Below, one piece after another: positions 32,877-46,700 of a stretch of 64,000 bases of DNA (positions are counted from its first letter, which is position 1; each line of letters opens with the position of its first letter). The notes beneath the pieces were generated by a model. That model saw nothing but the letters and a program-made list of their open reading frames with translations. It was not told where the DNA came from and ran no database searches. The position numbers were made by a program, and so were the translations under genes. Where the stretch lies: positions 48,610,024 through 48,674,023 of the forward strand of contig OX578285.1 in NCBI GenBank assembly GCA_951217055.1. The letters run 5' to 3'. The DNA is from Gerris lacustris. Its lineage: Eukaryota; Arthropoda; Insecta; Hemiptera; Gerridae.

Positions 32877-33471
32877 ATTTTTAGGACCAAAACCAAGGAC
32901 CCTTATATTTTCCTGCGTGTGTCTGTCTGACCGTCCGTCCGTCTGTCGCCTGCTCTCACGGCTACACCTTTTTTCCTCACGGCTATACCTGTTTAGTACC
33001 TACCCTCACATTTTAAAAATGTAGCGACTTAAAAAAATTAGTTTTCAAACAAATAAGGGTAAAAACTTAAGGGTTAATTTGTTTTTGAGCTTTGATAGGG
33101 TGAGCGTAGGCGAGTTTGAAGTGGATGTGAAAAGTATCCCCTCCCCTCTATCTATGTAAGGTGCAAAAAATCTGAAAAAATTCCTGAACATTCTTCGACC
33201 AAAAGTAAAGGTAACACTTTTAGGCAATTTCGGAAGAAAGTTGTTTTTTTACAAAATATATTTATATGTTTATGTTGTTGTTAGTTCACTGACAAAAAAT
33301 ACTTTATCAGAAGTTTGTTTATGTGTTTTGAGAATGTCAGACCCATAGGATAGTTCAAAGTAGGCTTTTTAGCATTTTAAAAAGTATCATCAATAGGTAC
33401 TACAAACAATACTGTGTGGCCTACGGAGCCTCGCTGTGTGCTCACTAGAACACACTTGACCTGTTTATTTT
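32877..33471 (+). mobile_element. Non-autonomous element, inverted relative of 54057-54793
   Basis: Begins TTTTTAGGACCAAAACCAAG and ends CACACTTGACCTGTTTATTT. Shared landmarks with the minus-strand copy are GGACCCTTATATTTTCCTGC, the GACCGTCCGTCC tract, a TAGGGTGAGCGTAGGCGAG block, and GAACATTCTTCGACCAAAAG. It encodes nothing recognisable. This copy has lost the GGTCCGTAGGC part of its left end. Confidence 0.75.
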
Positions 33472-34110
33472 CAAATTGAAACTATTATTATATTACGGAT
33501 TTTGATTCCTTGTTAAAATGTTTTTCTAATAATTTTTTCTCTTAATCTCTTTCTTTTAAGATATTTTATTAAGATGTTCGTAAGACCGGAATTTTCTTAT
33601 TTAAACATATGGGTAATTTTAGATTGCTGCTATAGAAAAACATGATCCTGCCGACAAATCCAGGCTTTCCCGCCCTTTTTAGACACCCTGTATTGTATTT
33701 ACCCGCTTTATCATTCTATTTCAATTTACTGCTAACAAAAAATAAATGTTTTCCATAAAATTATAGAGATAATTTTGATTTATGTTTAAATAAAATCTAG
33801 GTAAAAATTGTATTTTAATTTAAAGCTAAATTTTATTGTTCCCTTATTTAAGTAATATTTTACATAATACCGGTTGCTTTAAATATTTACCATTTTAATA
33901 CGTATCAATCTTAACTTAAATTTGGTTCCAATTATTTTTTATTTAGCTTTACCGCAAATAATTAATTTTTCAGGTATAAAAATGATCTTTTAATTTATTA
34001 ACCGGCAATAAGATACAATGCCAATTGTTCAATGGATGAAAATGTCTTAGGTTAGCGGAATTCTTATTTAATTTATTTTCAATTGCAAAAACAACTGATG
34101 TCCTAAGTAT
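33472..34110. other. Unannotated AT-rich interval
   Basis: No gene, array or element end identified. Confidence 0.45.
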
Positions 34111-34400
34111 TTTTGAACAAGCGTGGAGAGTTCATTATTTTAGAGACTTGAAATTTTTTAAGTTAGTGAGTTTGTCGATTGACTATTTGCGTATAAATTA
34201 ATTACTAAACAAAATTTGAACAAAATCGTCCCGCAGGAGCATCTCAGCATTTGTGACAACTGTATGGTTTTCGAAAATTCCACAATTTATATTTTCAAGA
34301 TGGCGGGCATATGACTAAAAAATTGTTTTCAGTCGGCATAACATGTCATACATAATTTCAAAGGTCTTTAAGATTGGGACATGAATATGTAAATATTATT
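34110..34400 (+). repeat. GAGCGTAGTGAGTTCTT family copy, part
   Basis: Carries GAGTTCATTATTTTAGAGAC, a GTTTGTCGATTGAC block and CAAGATGGCGGGCATATGAC, matching 30310-30830. It runs straight into the 41-bp array, whose unit contains GAGCGTGAGTTCTTTATG, the start of the same family. Confidence 0.65.
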
Positions 34401-34412
34401 AATAATTATATT

Positions 34413-34695
34413 ATATCACTAGTATTTGAAAGAGCGTGAGTTCTTTATGCGCCGTATCACTAGTATTTGAAAGAGCGTGAGTTCTTTATGGCTGTATCAC
34501 TAATATTTGAAAGAGCGTGAGTTCTTTATGCGCTCTATCACTAGTATTTGAAAGAGCCTGACTTCTTTATGCATCGTATCACTAGTATTTGAAAGAGCGT
34601 GAGTTCTTTATGCGCCGTATCACTAGTATTTGAAAGAGCGTGAGTTCTTTATGCGCTGTATCACTAGTATTTGATAGAGCGTGAGTTCTTCATTT
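34413..34695 (+). repeat. Tandem array, 41-42-bp unit, about 7 copies
   Basis: TATCACTAGTATTTGAAAGA starts units at 34413, 34455, 34495, 34536 and onward, each continuing GCGTGAGTTCTTTATGCG. The last unit leads into a family copy (GAGCGTGAGTTCTTCATTTC at 34677), so the array looks like an expansion of that family's start. Confidence 0.9.
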
Positions 34696-34919
34696 CAGAG
34701 ACTTAGGATTTTAACTTAGTTTTTGCGTTTGTCTAACGATAACAACTGGCGTAATAATTGATCGATTTGAATATATACCTATTTATTGATTTGAATATAT
34801 ATACCTAGGTCCTAGGTCCACATCAGCATTTGCGATATTTTTATAGCTTTTCGAAATTGCACTCTTAAATTCTTTTCTATTTAGCGGAAGACTACAAAAA
34901 TGTTTTTAGTTAATGACAT

Positions 34920-35100
34920 AATATTAAGAATATAGCTACACTTTTCTTCTAGACTTAATAATAATGACAGTTCTGCAAAATTTAACCAATTTTCGGGCAC
35001 CAAGAATATTTTGTCTGAACTTTGTGACTGTGTATATATTTTGTTTTTGAGGTTGCTGATGCATAATCCGAATCTGAAGTCCACACATGATTGATAAACA
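34920..35100 (-). repeat. Dispersed repeat with opposite-strand copy at 37920-38040
   Basis: On the minus strand CAGATTCGGATT is followed about 85 bp later by GAAAATTGGTTAAATTTTGC and AGAACTGT. The plus-strand region 37929-38020 has GCAGATTCGGATTT followed by GAAAGTTGGTTAAATTTTGC and AGAACTGT. The overlapping minus-strand frames are not genes. Confidence 0.65.
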
Positions 35101-35560
35101 AGGTCGAAAAAGCAGTGTCACCAACCTGATTTCTTCAACCTCACTACATTAGCCATTCATTCTCTACTATTTATAAAATAATTAAGTTGGCAATCCTCCT
35201 TTTTTCTCTGGTTTTACTTTTTCTCCCTATTTTTTTAGTTCACGGAAGAAAAGACTTACTTTAGTCCCTCTAAACTAATCCAAAATCATAACTTTTTCAC
35301 CCAACTGGAGATAAATGATATATTAGACGTTTCAATATCTTTATATCAAGCAAAACACGAATTTAAAGTCAAAGCAATTCTGCTGACCTTACTTTTTAAG
35401 AAAATTTTAAAAATATAAAATGAAATCGATTGTTCCTTATTTAATTATTTGTCTTTCTGTTCATTTTCCAGTAATATAAGAAATGTTTTAAGCCTTATTT
35501 CTGATTTCGACCGACATTATTTCACAGGTTACAATTTATGTAAAATGATTTTATTATTTT

Positions 35561-35890
35561 TACTTTCTCATATAAAGAGAAAGTATTATGACTCTGTGGA
35601 AATTCAATTTTGAGATTTTTATGGATTTACACGTTTTGAGGTTTTAAAAAATGTTTGTCGTCGGTCTGTTGTTAGTGTACGCGCGGAGCCTAAACTACTT
35701 CTGACAAAATGTCAGTTTGGCATACATGCCACTTTGACATACACCCAATATTATTTATTTTGGACGACAATTTTTGGGCAAAAAATGTGATGGGAAAACC
35801 CCAAATACACCATTTGTCCAGACTTAAGGCGCATTTTCCGGGAAAACTGTAGGTATACTGTAAATTTGGAATTCAACACACAAAAATACT
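35561..35890 (+). repeat. ACTTTCTCATATA family, 5' fragment
   Basis: Opens TACTTTCTCATATAAAGAGA and keeps GATTTTTATGGATTTACACG and CGGAGCCTAAACTACT of the 38187 copy, then diverges. TTTTCCGGGAAAACTGTAGG near 35838 recurs near 37893. Confidence 0.7.
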
Positions 35891-36652
35891 TCAGAAAATG
35901 ACATTTTTAATCTGGTGCTTTTTTTTCAGAACTGTGAATCGTTTTGATCACACGATAACCATTAATAATTGTAACATTGAATTCGATGTTACGATTTGTC
36001 TATTATAATTATATAATTTTCTAACTAAAATAAGCTTATTTTTTAAAATCTTATTATTGGTTTTGCTTATTTTATTTTAAGCTTCAAGGCTAAATTTCAC
36101 ATTTACAAAAAAATATCCGGTGTTTATTTATTCTGTTTACAGTATAATAATATCAAAATCGGTCATGTATACCTTATTATATTATTTACCGTTATACATG
36201 GTGTCTTACTGATCAATAATTCAAATGATCAGTTCCGATACCAACCAAATCATTACATTAAACTTTTTATTGCGGTTATTTTGTTTGAACAAACTGCTCC
36301 AGGTAAATATGACCAACTTTTTAGTTTTAATATTCCCTAAAGGAAATTAGGAGGGGGGGCCTGGGGGCCTTAGGAATATTTTGGGAATTATAAGAGAAAA
36401 TATGCATTCTTGAGAGAATTTTTTTTTTTTTGTCTTTTTTATAGTTTTCGTTTAAGCTCATTTTTCCACCATTGTATTCCAAAGTTTTTATGTTTTTAAG
36501 AAAATCTTGTTGTTTCCACTAATCTGCCTACCTGACTTACCTTACCCTTTTCTTATGTCTCTGTATTTTAACTACACCTTTATTCATTCTATTATAACAT
36601 GTCTTAGAGTCAACATCTATTTACTTTTTAAGTTATACTTTGTCTATTTGCT

Positions 36653-36679
36653 CTGAAGATGCTAATAAATTTAGCGAAA
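36653..36679 (+). ncRNA. Hammerhead-like core with perfect CTGAAGA and GAAA
   Basis: CTGAAGA, then a stem TGCTAA/TTAGCG (one wobble pair, loop TAAAT), then GAAACGTT. This is a clean CUGANGA-stem II-GAAA core. ACGT directly after GAA is self-complementary, as in hammerheads that work as dimers through a short stem III. Flanks show no coding, so it is probably a terminal-repeat remnant of a Penelope-like element. Confidence 0.45.
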
Positions 36680-37275
36680 CGTTAGCATAAACCTTAAACT
36701 GTGTTTTATTTGACAGCATCTCGCTAACCCTACCTTCTTATTTGTAATTACAAATAACAGGTTTTGGCTACTTAATAGCCATCTTGAGATTCTAAATGAC
36801 TTGTTCACAGCAACATGGTTTCGAAGTTGACCGAGACTCACTGATGAGTAAATACCACACATTGGAGAAGACCCGTTGATAATTAACATATATACTAAGA
36901 TTGGAAACTCCTCCAACTCACTATATATGGGATAAGTTATTAATTTTACCCAGACCGTCTGGATAAAGTCCCATTTTTCCAAAAAAACGGGACATTTTCG
37001 GAAACCGACGGGACGCCTTCAAAAGTTTATAATAACGGGACGTATGGTCACCCTCCTTTTGGTAGACCTCGATAATAATATTAACACTTGTAGATACTGA
37101 TACATAATTTTTAAAAATCACGTATTCAACAGGGACATTCATGGGACTGTCACGGATTGTATTGAATATAACGAAATTATTATTTTTAGGTATGTAGTAG
37201 TAAAGATAGCTATGATTATTGATTTACCAAATATTTATTTAACAGTTTATTATTATTATTATTACCATTAGTTTT
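36680..37275. other. Unannotated interval
   Basis: Minus-strand frames 36671-36982 and 36921-37142 overlap and show no domain. ACGGGAC motifs recur near 36988, 37008 and 37035, suggesting an old repeat. Confidence 0.35.
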
Positions 37276-37680
37276 AATAGTACATTACGCGTCTAGAGCG
37301 GAAAGTAGCATTCTGCATGCGAGTGTGGAGTTTGCACACGAGTGACAGCAAGGATAGTAAATCCACACAAGCAAAGCTAAATGCAGTTTTCGCACGAGTT
37401 GCGTACCGCACTTTATCTACGATTGTGGATTTTTTTTTAATAAACTTCCTGTATGTAAGTACGTATTTCTCTTTTGATTAAGATGATATTAATTTATTAG
37501 TTGTATTTTGTGCTGAATTAATTATTTCGGAAGGCTTATAAGTCTCCTTATTTTCTTCATAATCACGTAAATCACTCATTAATTCTCTAAAAACTCGATA
37601 AAAACAGTTACTTTAATTAAACAAACAGCAAATTAGAATGTAAACAAACTCGCTAATCGTGCGTTAAGGTGGAGAATTCC
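37276..37680 (-). mobile_element. Inverted copy of the short element at 19699-20116
   Basis: On the minus strand this has the same order as 19699-20116: GCACGATTAGCGAGTTTGTT, a leader, a short acidic frame with a stop (around 37465-37590), TAGATAAAGTGCGGTACGCA, and the terminal block with GCATGCAGAATGCTACTTTC. The two copies differ at many sites, yet the peptide stretch EIINSA(K/Q)NTT is kept. Confidence 0.65.
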
Positions 37681-38186
37681 ACTATCAAAATTTAAAGTGA
37701 CTTGAAGCATAGCTAGACATTTGAAATTGGGCACACTTGTAGCCGTGAAACTGGCAGGACGGATCCAAAAAGTTAAAATTTTTCATTTATTTGTACCGAT
37801 TTGTAGAATAATAATAACTTGTAATAATAATAATAACTGCAAAAAAGCACCGGAATGAAAATCCGAATCTCAAGTATTTTAGCGTATTTTCCGGGAAAAC
37901 TGTATGTGTAGGTGAAATTTTGACTTCGCAGATTCGGATTTAGCAATCTTGTAAACATGAAGTTCAGTCAAAAATGTCTTATTACTCGAAAGTTGGTTAA
38001 ATTTTGCAGAACTGTATAATATCAGACATGGAAAGGAATGATATCATCAGGAAAAATCTAACCGTAAAAAATGGATTAAGTTCCCCCCCCCCCCCCCAAA
38101 AAAAAAGTCAACCTATCAGAGTAGTGATATCTACTTTGTGGTCCATAACCTCGCACCTACTTTCATAAGCAAGGCTACTTTCTTTT

Positions 38187-38810
38187 TACTTTCTCATATA
38201 AAGAGAAAGTATTGTGATGGCGCGAAAATTCGATTTTGAGATTTTTATGGATTTACACGTTTTGAGGTCCCCTGAGTCCAAAAAAGTGGTTCTTAAAAAA
38301 TGTCTGTCTGTCGTCTGTCTGTCATCTGTCTGTCGTCTGTCTGTCGTCTGTCGTGTGTCTGTCGTCTGTGCAGACGTCTGGAGCCTAAACTACTGGGCCG
38401 ATTTTGAAGAAATTTGGCATACATGTTCAGAAAAATCATACCCCGAGGCGAAATCGAGAAATGAATTTTAGCTCCAAATTTAGGGGCACTACCCCCCAAA
38501 AACTCTGAAAAAACGTGAAAAAAAATTATTTCTCGAAAACGGTTCCGACGATTTTGATTAAAAAATTCTAAAATATAGTCCATTTAAATACGAATCCAAC
38601 GATGTAAGCCGTTTTCCCGGGAAAAATCTAGTTCCTGAGAAATAAGCTTAGAACGCGGACCGAGAGAGCACGGGTTCGATTCTCCGCCCGGGAGAAGTTA
38701 TTTTTATGATAAATTTTAATGAAATGCTCAATAATAATTAAATTTACTTACGAAATCTAATAAATGGAAAACACTGGGCTAAATAATTATGAACTCGTAT
38801 ATGAGAAAGT
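38187..38810 (+). mobile_element. ACTTTCTCATATA family, most complete copy
   Basis: ACTTTCTCATATA at 38188-38200 and TATATGAGAAAGT at 38798-38810 are perfect 13-bp terminal inverted repeats. The left end also folds on itself (ACTTTCTC and GAGAAAGT). Inside are a (GTCT)n-rich tract at 38302-38365, the CTACTGGGCCGATTTTGAAG block, and a pol III B-box-like GGTTCGATTC at 38672-38681. Non-coding; it belongs to a dispersed family with pieces at 7440, 15016 and 35561. Confidence 0.78.
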
Positions 38811-38959
38811 TTGTCTGAGTTGTCTCGGACCGATTTTTGTTTTATTGCTTGACACTTGGCCAGTAGTCTGAATGAGGTATAAAACATCAGTAGCATGAGC
38901 ATACGATGTTACGTAGGTAATAAAAATATTTTTTTTGCGTGACGTGAATTATCCGCTAT

Positions 38960-39175
38960 TTTTAATTTGAACAGCTGATAATTTTGAGTTCGCTATATTT
39001 TCCCTGTGTGCGCGTCAAAACGATCTTTAATACTGGAAATTTTCATGTTTTTATCTCTTTTGATTCAAAAGTTATTGGAACCGTACAGAGTGACAGACAG
39101 ACAGACAGACAGACACAGAAACGAAACTATAAGGGTTTCTTTTTTTGGTTTTACCTACGAAAACCTAAAAAGGAG
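38960..39175 (+). repeat. Dispersed repeat, copy of 31380-31606
   Basis: Contains AACAGCTGATAATTTTGAGT, the CGTCAAAACGATCTTTAATA block, a (GACA)n tract near 39093-39115 and the end GGTTTTACCTACGAAAACC. Collinear with 31380-31606. Confidence 0.8.
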
Positions 39176-39539
39176 AGAACTCAGAAGAAAAGGAAAAAGT
39201 TTCAGATCCTCTCCTAAAATAGTCAGGCTATCATCATTCATAAACGGGCCAAGTGTTAGGCAATAATAAAATAAAAGAGTAGTCTTGCTCATTAAAGTAG
39301 GAGTGAAGTTATAACTATAGAAAGAGCAGACTTGGCCACAAAGTAGATATCACTACCTTCATAGACTAACTTTTTCGGGTGGGGGTCTGGAACTTGGCCC
39401 ATTTTTCACGCTTAGGTTTAAGCTAACGATTCTAGTTAATGTCGTTTGAGGACTTATATTATATAAGGAGAAATATTAAATCGTAAATATTTAATTTTTA
39501 ATATTAGAAGTTAAATATGAATTGCGAAAAATAAATTAA

Positions 39540-39985
39540 ATAAAACCAATAATTACGGTAAAGAAAAAAGGATAAGGGGAGGGGCAGCAGAGCAAAATGA
39601 AGGGGGAATATATAGAAAAATGAAAGGGGAGGATGGATAGAAAAGAATGGGGATAACACGCGCAGAAAAGCCGGTCAAACTGACACGTTTAGGTAATCTA
39701 GGTATCTTATGCAATAAAAGGGGCGGGAATGGTAATATAGAGTCATCAGGGGGAGTTTCCGTTCCGAGCACGCGCACACCTCTCCCCCCCTTTGCCCCCT
39801 CTCAACCATAAATCAGGACCCTCTCAGTATATCCGGCACACTTGACTTCTTGTTTTCGCCGAGTACTGACCTCCCTTAAACATCCCTTAAACAGGGCACT
39901 CTTTACTGCTCCCGTGTCAACACCTTCATCATTATAGGCTTCTTAGCAAAGCTGTGTTGCTGCTGCTGTCCTAAGTGGTAAGTCC
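39540..39985 (+). other. GC-richer island, possible non-coding exon
   Basis: From about 39700 to 39985 the base composition changes to mixed and C-rich, ending in GCTGCTGCTGTCC and AAGTGGTAAGTCC, which contains a good splice-donor-like GGTAAGT at 39977. The sequence right of it is immediately AT-rich and intron-like. This could be a 5' untranslated exon of a gene beyond the window features, but no promoter or coding frame supports it. The minus-strand frame 39553-39777 is Pro/Leu-rich and unrecognised. Confidence 0.2.
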
Positions 39986-42960
<2,975 letters not shown>

Positions 42961-42978
42961 ACATTTATTTATTATAAA

Positions 42979-43161
42979 AGTCTCGTTCAAACGATGACAC
43001 TAATATCGCGACATTCAATGCCGCGACATTAGTGTCGCCGAGTGTCGTCTTATCAACAGTAGATGTCATGGCACTAAACGCTCTATAACTAAGACGCTGA
43101 GTGTCAAGCAGTGTTACGGCATTAAATGTCACGACATGAGTGTCATCGTGTGAACGAGGCT
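42979..43161. mobile_element. Small MITE with about 38-bp inverted ends and TAAA duplication
   Basis: Starts AGTCTCGTTCAAACGATGAC and ends GTCATCGTGTGAACGAGGCT, with inverted arms extending to about 38 bp with several mismatches. It is flanked by TAAA (42975-42978 and 43162-43165). The inside is full of GACATTAGTGTCG-like motifs in both orientations, so nearly the whole element can fold. Non-coding. Confidence 0.82.
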
Positions 43162-43231
43162 TAAAGAAACAATTTCTAAAATGTTATATAATGTCTAGAA
43201 TGTTCTAAAATTGATACATTATGTAAAAAAA

Positions 43232-44300
43232 ATACGTGTGGTGTCGCGGGATATCCGGTAGGAACGAAGTTCCTTACATTTTTCATTAAATATAAATTAT
43301 AAAATCACGTGTGATTGCTAATCACACGTATACATTGCTAACTACTTATACATGGCGGAGTTAGAAAAGAGACAAAATTAAAAGTAACGAACTGTTTGTA
43401 CCTAGCAAGAGTTGAGAAGGAAAAATTAAAAGAATATCATTATTTGTATCATTAAAGCAAGCGTCTTACTATAAATATATATTGAATATAAGAAAAAAGT
43501 ATGTTTGTTAAAGGAAAAGGTTGAAATAGGACTGTTTTCTACCTACCCGGCCTATTAATTTAAAATATTATAAAATATATCTCTTCCCTACTCTAAAGCT
43601 TCTGCTTGAATCCGGTTGAAATTTTACATGCCTGTTTCAATTGTACTTTAGACAATGTGTAAGAAGTTTTATTAAAATCTTTATACGTTAGAACGGAAGA
43701 TATTGGTAAAAACGTTGTTTTCTTTATTTTAAACGTTTGGGTCCACTTTAATAAATTTAGCGATCATTATCACTTCATAACAGTGTCGGTGTTCGTTTCA
43801 CTAAAAAAAAAATATTTAAAAAAGTTGTTTGTCTCATTAAATAGATGAAGTTAGAATTTTTTCTTGGATTAAATACGCAGTATTATAATAATATACTTAA
43901 TTTTACTTTTACTACAAGACCTTGATTATATTTTCGATATCTACAAAACCAAGTGACATTTTGACATATAACAAAAATAAACAAGTAAAGTAACAGGCTT
44001 CTATAATAACATTTCTTCCCGTCTTTTTGAAGCTCACTTTTATGCGAGCGTTGCGCGTGAACGCTTGTTTGGATAACGTTTTCCAACGAACTCAGCCTGG
44101 GCATTGGTAAAATGAACATGTGTACCAAATTTCAACTAATTCGGTGATCTTTTACTCAAGTTATCGTCATCGGTAGATTTCGTGATGGTTTTTGCATGAC
44201 GGTGATTTTGTGACGGTTATTTTGTGACGGTGAGATTGGTCGTTTTTTTTGGATTCACTCCCGGGCTCCAGAACGAGCCATAAGGAACTTCGTTCCAAAA
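43232..44300 (+). mobile_element. GGAACGAAGTTCC family, full-length copy
   Basis: The left part reads TACGTGTGGTGTCGCGGG, then GGTAGGAACGAAGTTCCTTA. The right end is CCCGGGCTCCAGAACG, then TAAGGAACTTCGTTCC. GGAACGAAGTTCCTTA at 43261 and its complement ending at 44296 form a perfect 16-bp inverted repeat. Interior landmarks are a CTGTTTGTACCTAGC segment, AACGGAAGATATTGGTAA, AACTCAGCCTGGGCATTGG, ACTCAAGTTATCGTCATCGG and GTGACGGT repeats. There is no open frame of note. It is the reference copy for the family in this window. Confidence 0.8.
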
Positions 44301-44830
44301 ATATTTTTATAATATAATATATATTTTTATATCTCGTTTATAGAATGGTTACAGCGTCACAAAACCGACCGTCACGAAATCTACCTATTATGATCACTTG
44401 AGTAAAAGATGACCGCTTGAGTTGAAATTTGGATAACATTTTCATTTCCCTATTGTCTAGGACATGTTCGTTGGAAAACAGTATCCGCCCAAGCGTTCGC
44501 AAGCATCGCTCGCGTAAACGTAAACCTTCAAATGTAAAATTGGAATTTTAGGACCAGAAAAACTTCATCTATTCAATGAGACAAACAACTTTTATAATTA
44601 AATGTTTTTAGTAAAACCAACACCGACACTGCTATGAAGTGATAAAGATCGCTAAATTTATTAAAGCGGACCTAAACGTTTAAAATAGAGAAAACAACGT
44701 TTTAACCGATACCTTACGTTTTAACGTATCGATTTTAATATAACCTCATGCACATCGTCTAAAATTATAATTGAGACAGGCATGTAATATTTTAACCTGA
44801 TACAAGCAGAAGTTTTTGCGTAGTGAAGTG
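44301..44830 (-). mobile_element. GGAACGAAGTTCC family, minus-strand partial copy
   Basis: Directly abuts the copy at 43232-44300 in the opposite orientation: CACAAAACCGACCGTCACGA, GAGTAAAAGATGACCG, ATCCGCCCAAGCGTTCG and TGAAGTGATAAAGATCGCTA follow in reverse order. It lacks the GGTGTCGCGGG end. The pair forms a large inverted repeat around 44300. Confidence 0.75.
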
Positions 44831-45120
44831 ATAGATCTATCTAAATTATTAAAAAAGTTTCGTAAACAAACAAATGTGTCAAATTGTCAAATTGAAAAAT
44901 ATCTAATTGTCAAATTCAAGGCAGCTTTTCGACGAGCGAAGCAAGTGGGGGCCGAGCCCCCTAGTTTTAATATTTTAATCGGAGTAATATGCCGGCGGAG
45001 TCTGAGGGAACAGTCTTGTTCCGTCAATTCAACCATCTGCTTTAACTCTAAACTCATCTTGATAATCTTTTTTCTGAATATACAATAGAATATTTATTGC
45101 AGGACGCTAGCTTCAATGAG
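44831..45120. other. Junction segment between family copies
   Basis: Includes TCGACGAGCGAAGCAAGTGG with GGGGCCGAGCCCCCTAG near 44936-44965, a GC-rich stretch with a compact hairpin (GGGGCCGAGCCCC). The flanking text includes further family pieces (CAGTCTTGTTCC, TTTATTGCAGGACGCTAGC). No gene. Confidence 0.35.
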
Positions 45121-45709
45121 AAAAGAAAATACGCAAGGTGTCGCGGGAAACCCGGTAGCAACGAAATTCCTTACATTTTTTATTATATGTATTATAAAAT
45201 CACACTGCTAAGTACGTATACGTTGCAAACTACTTATACATGGTGGAGATAGAAAAGAGACAAAATTAAAAGTAACTAACTGTTTGTACCTAGCGGAGTT
45301 AATGCACAATTAAAAGAAAAGCATTATTTGCATCATTAAAGCAAGCGTCTTACAATAAATATGTATTGAATATAGAGAATGAAGTTAATCACGATGAGTT
45401 TATATAGTTAAAGAGTATTTTTGTAGTTGGTAGGAAATAGGACTTTTTTCTACCTACCCGGCCTACTAATTTAAAATATTAAAAAATATATCTCTTCCCT
45501 ACTCAAAAACGTCTGCTTGTATCAGATTGAAATTTTACATGCCTGTTTCAATTGTACATTACACGATGTGTAAGAAGTCTTATTAAAATAGTTACGTTAG
45601 AACGTAAGATATCGGTAAAAACGTTGTTTTCTTTATTTTAAACGTTTAGGCCCGCTATAATAAATTTAGCGATCTTTTTCACTTCATAGCAGTGTCGGCG
45701 TTCGTTTTA

Positions 45710-45757
<48 letters not shown>

Positions 45758-46535
45758 AAAAAAATCGTTTGTCTCATTAAATAGAAGTTAGAATTTATTC
45801 GCGTCCTAAAATTCCAATTTTAAATTTGAAGGTAAGATTCAAATTTAAAATTGGAATTTTAAGACGGGAAAAAATTCTAACTTCATCTATTTAATGAGAC
45901 AAACAACTTTTATAAATAATTTTTTCTTGTAAAACGAACACCGAAACTGCTAAGTGATAAAGATCGCTTAATTTAAAAGAGGGCCTAAACGTTTAAAATA
46001 AAGAAAACGTTTTTACCGATATCTTACGTTCTAACGTAACGATTTTAATAAAACTTCTTACACGTCTTCTAAAGTACAATTGAAACAGGCATGTAAAATT
46101 TCAACCTGATACTACGCGAGAGTTGCGCGTGAACTCTTATGCGGATAACGTTGTCCAACGAACTCAGCCTGGGCAGTGGTAAAATGAACATGTGTACCAA
46201 ATTTCAAATAACTCGGTCATATTTTACTCAAGTTATCGTCATCGGTAGATTTGGTGTCGCTTGGTTTTGTGACAGTGATTATGTGACGGTGGGTTTTTTC
46301 GTATTCACTCCCGGGCCCCAGAACGTGCCTTAAGGAACTTCGTTCCAAAATACATTTCTTTTAATTTTGCCTTACCTCTGCTAAGTTCAAATAGTTTGTT
46401 ACTTTTAATGTTCTAACTCCGCCATGTATAAGTAGTTTATCATATAACTTAGGTGTGTGATTTTATAATAGATAATATCTAATGAAAAGCGAAAGGAACT
46501 TCTTTCGTAGCGGGTGTCCCGCGTCACCACACGTA
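45121..46535. mobile_element. GGAACGAAGTTCC family, rearranged composite copy
   Basis: The left half starts at ACGCAAGGTGTCGCGGGAAA (plus orientation). It contains a poly-A run at 45714-45755 and meets its own inverted copy at 45790-45890, where TTAAAATTGGAATTTTAAGA mirrors TCCTAAAATTCCAATTTTAA. Sequence then returns to plus orientation at GTTGCGCGTGAACTC (about 46120) and reaches GGAACTTCGTTCC near 46334. A further minus-strand end runs to CCACACGTATT by about 46530. Several inversions or nested insertions must have occurred. Confidence 0.7.
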
Positions 46536-46559
46536 TTATTATTATTATTTTTTTTTATA

Positions 46560-46700
46560 TATAATCATATCTAAACGCCCTCTTATGGAGGTAGATTTAG
46601 GTATATAAATATCAACCAAATCATCAACAATAAAATGTAACTGACTAAGGATGACTCTACATATGCGTCGAAACGTTTCAGTATGATATAAGCGCTTTTC
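46560..46700 (+). ncRNA. Penelope-type end fragment, degenerate hammerhead-like core
   Basis: AAGGATGACTC and GCGTCGAAACGTTTC at 46647-46680 resemble the CUGANGA-GAC...GTC-GAAACGTTTC layout, but the first block has lost CUGA. GAAACGTTTC is a perfect palindrome, as in dimer-type stem III. Weaker than the 36653 motif. Confidence 0.28.

Noticed and set aside
38214..38583. Overlapping frames on both strands with Ser/Val/Cys-rich or Arg/Gln/Thr-rich peptides
   Set aside because: Caused by the (GTCT)n-type tract inside a dispersed repeat; the same repeat elsewhere is not open.
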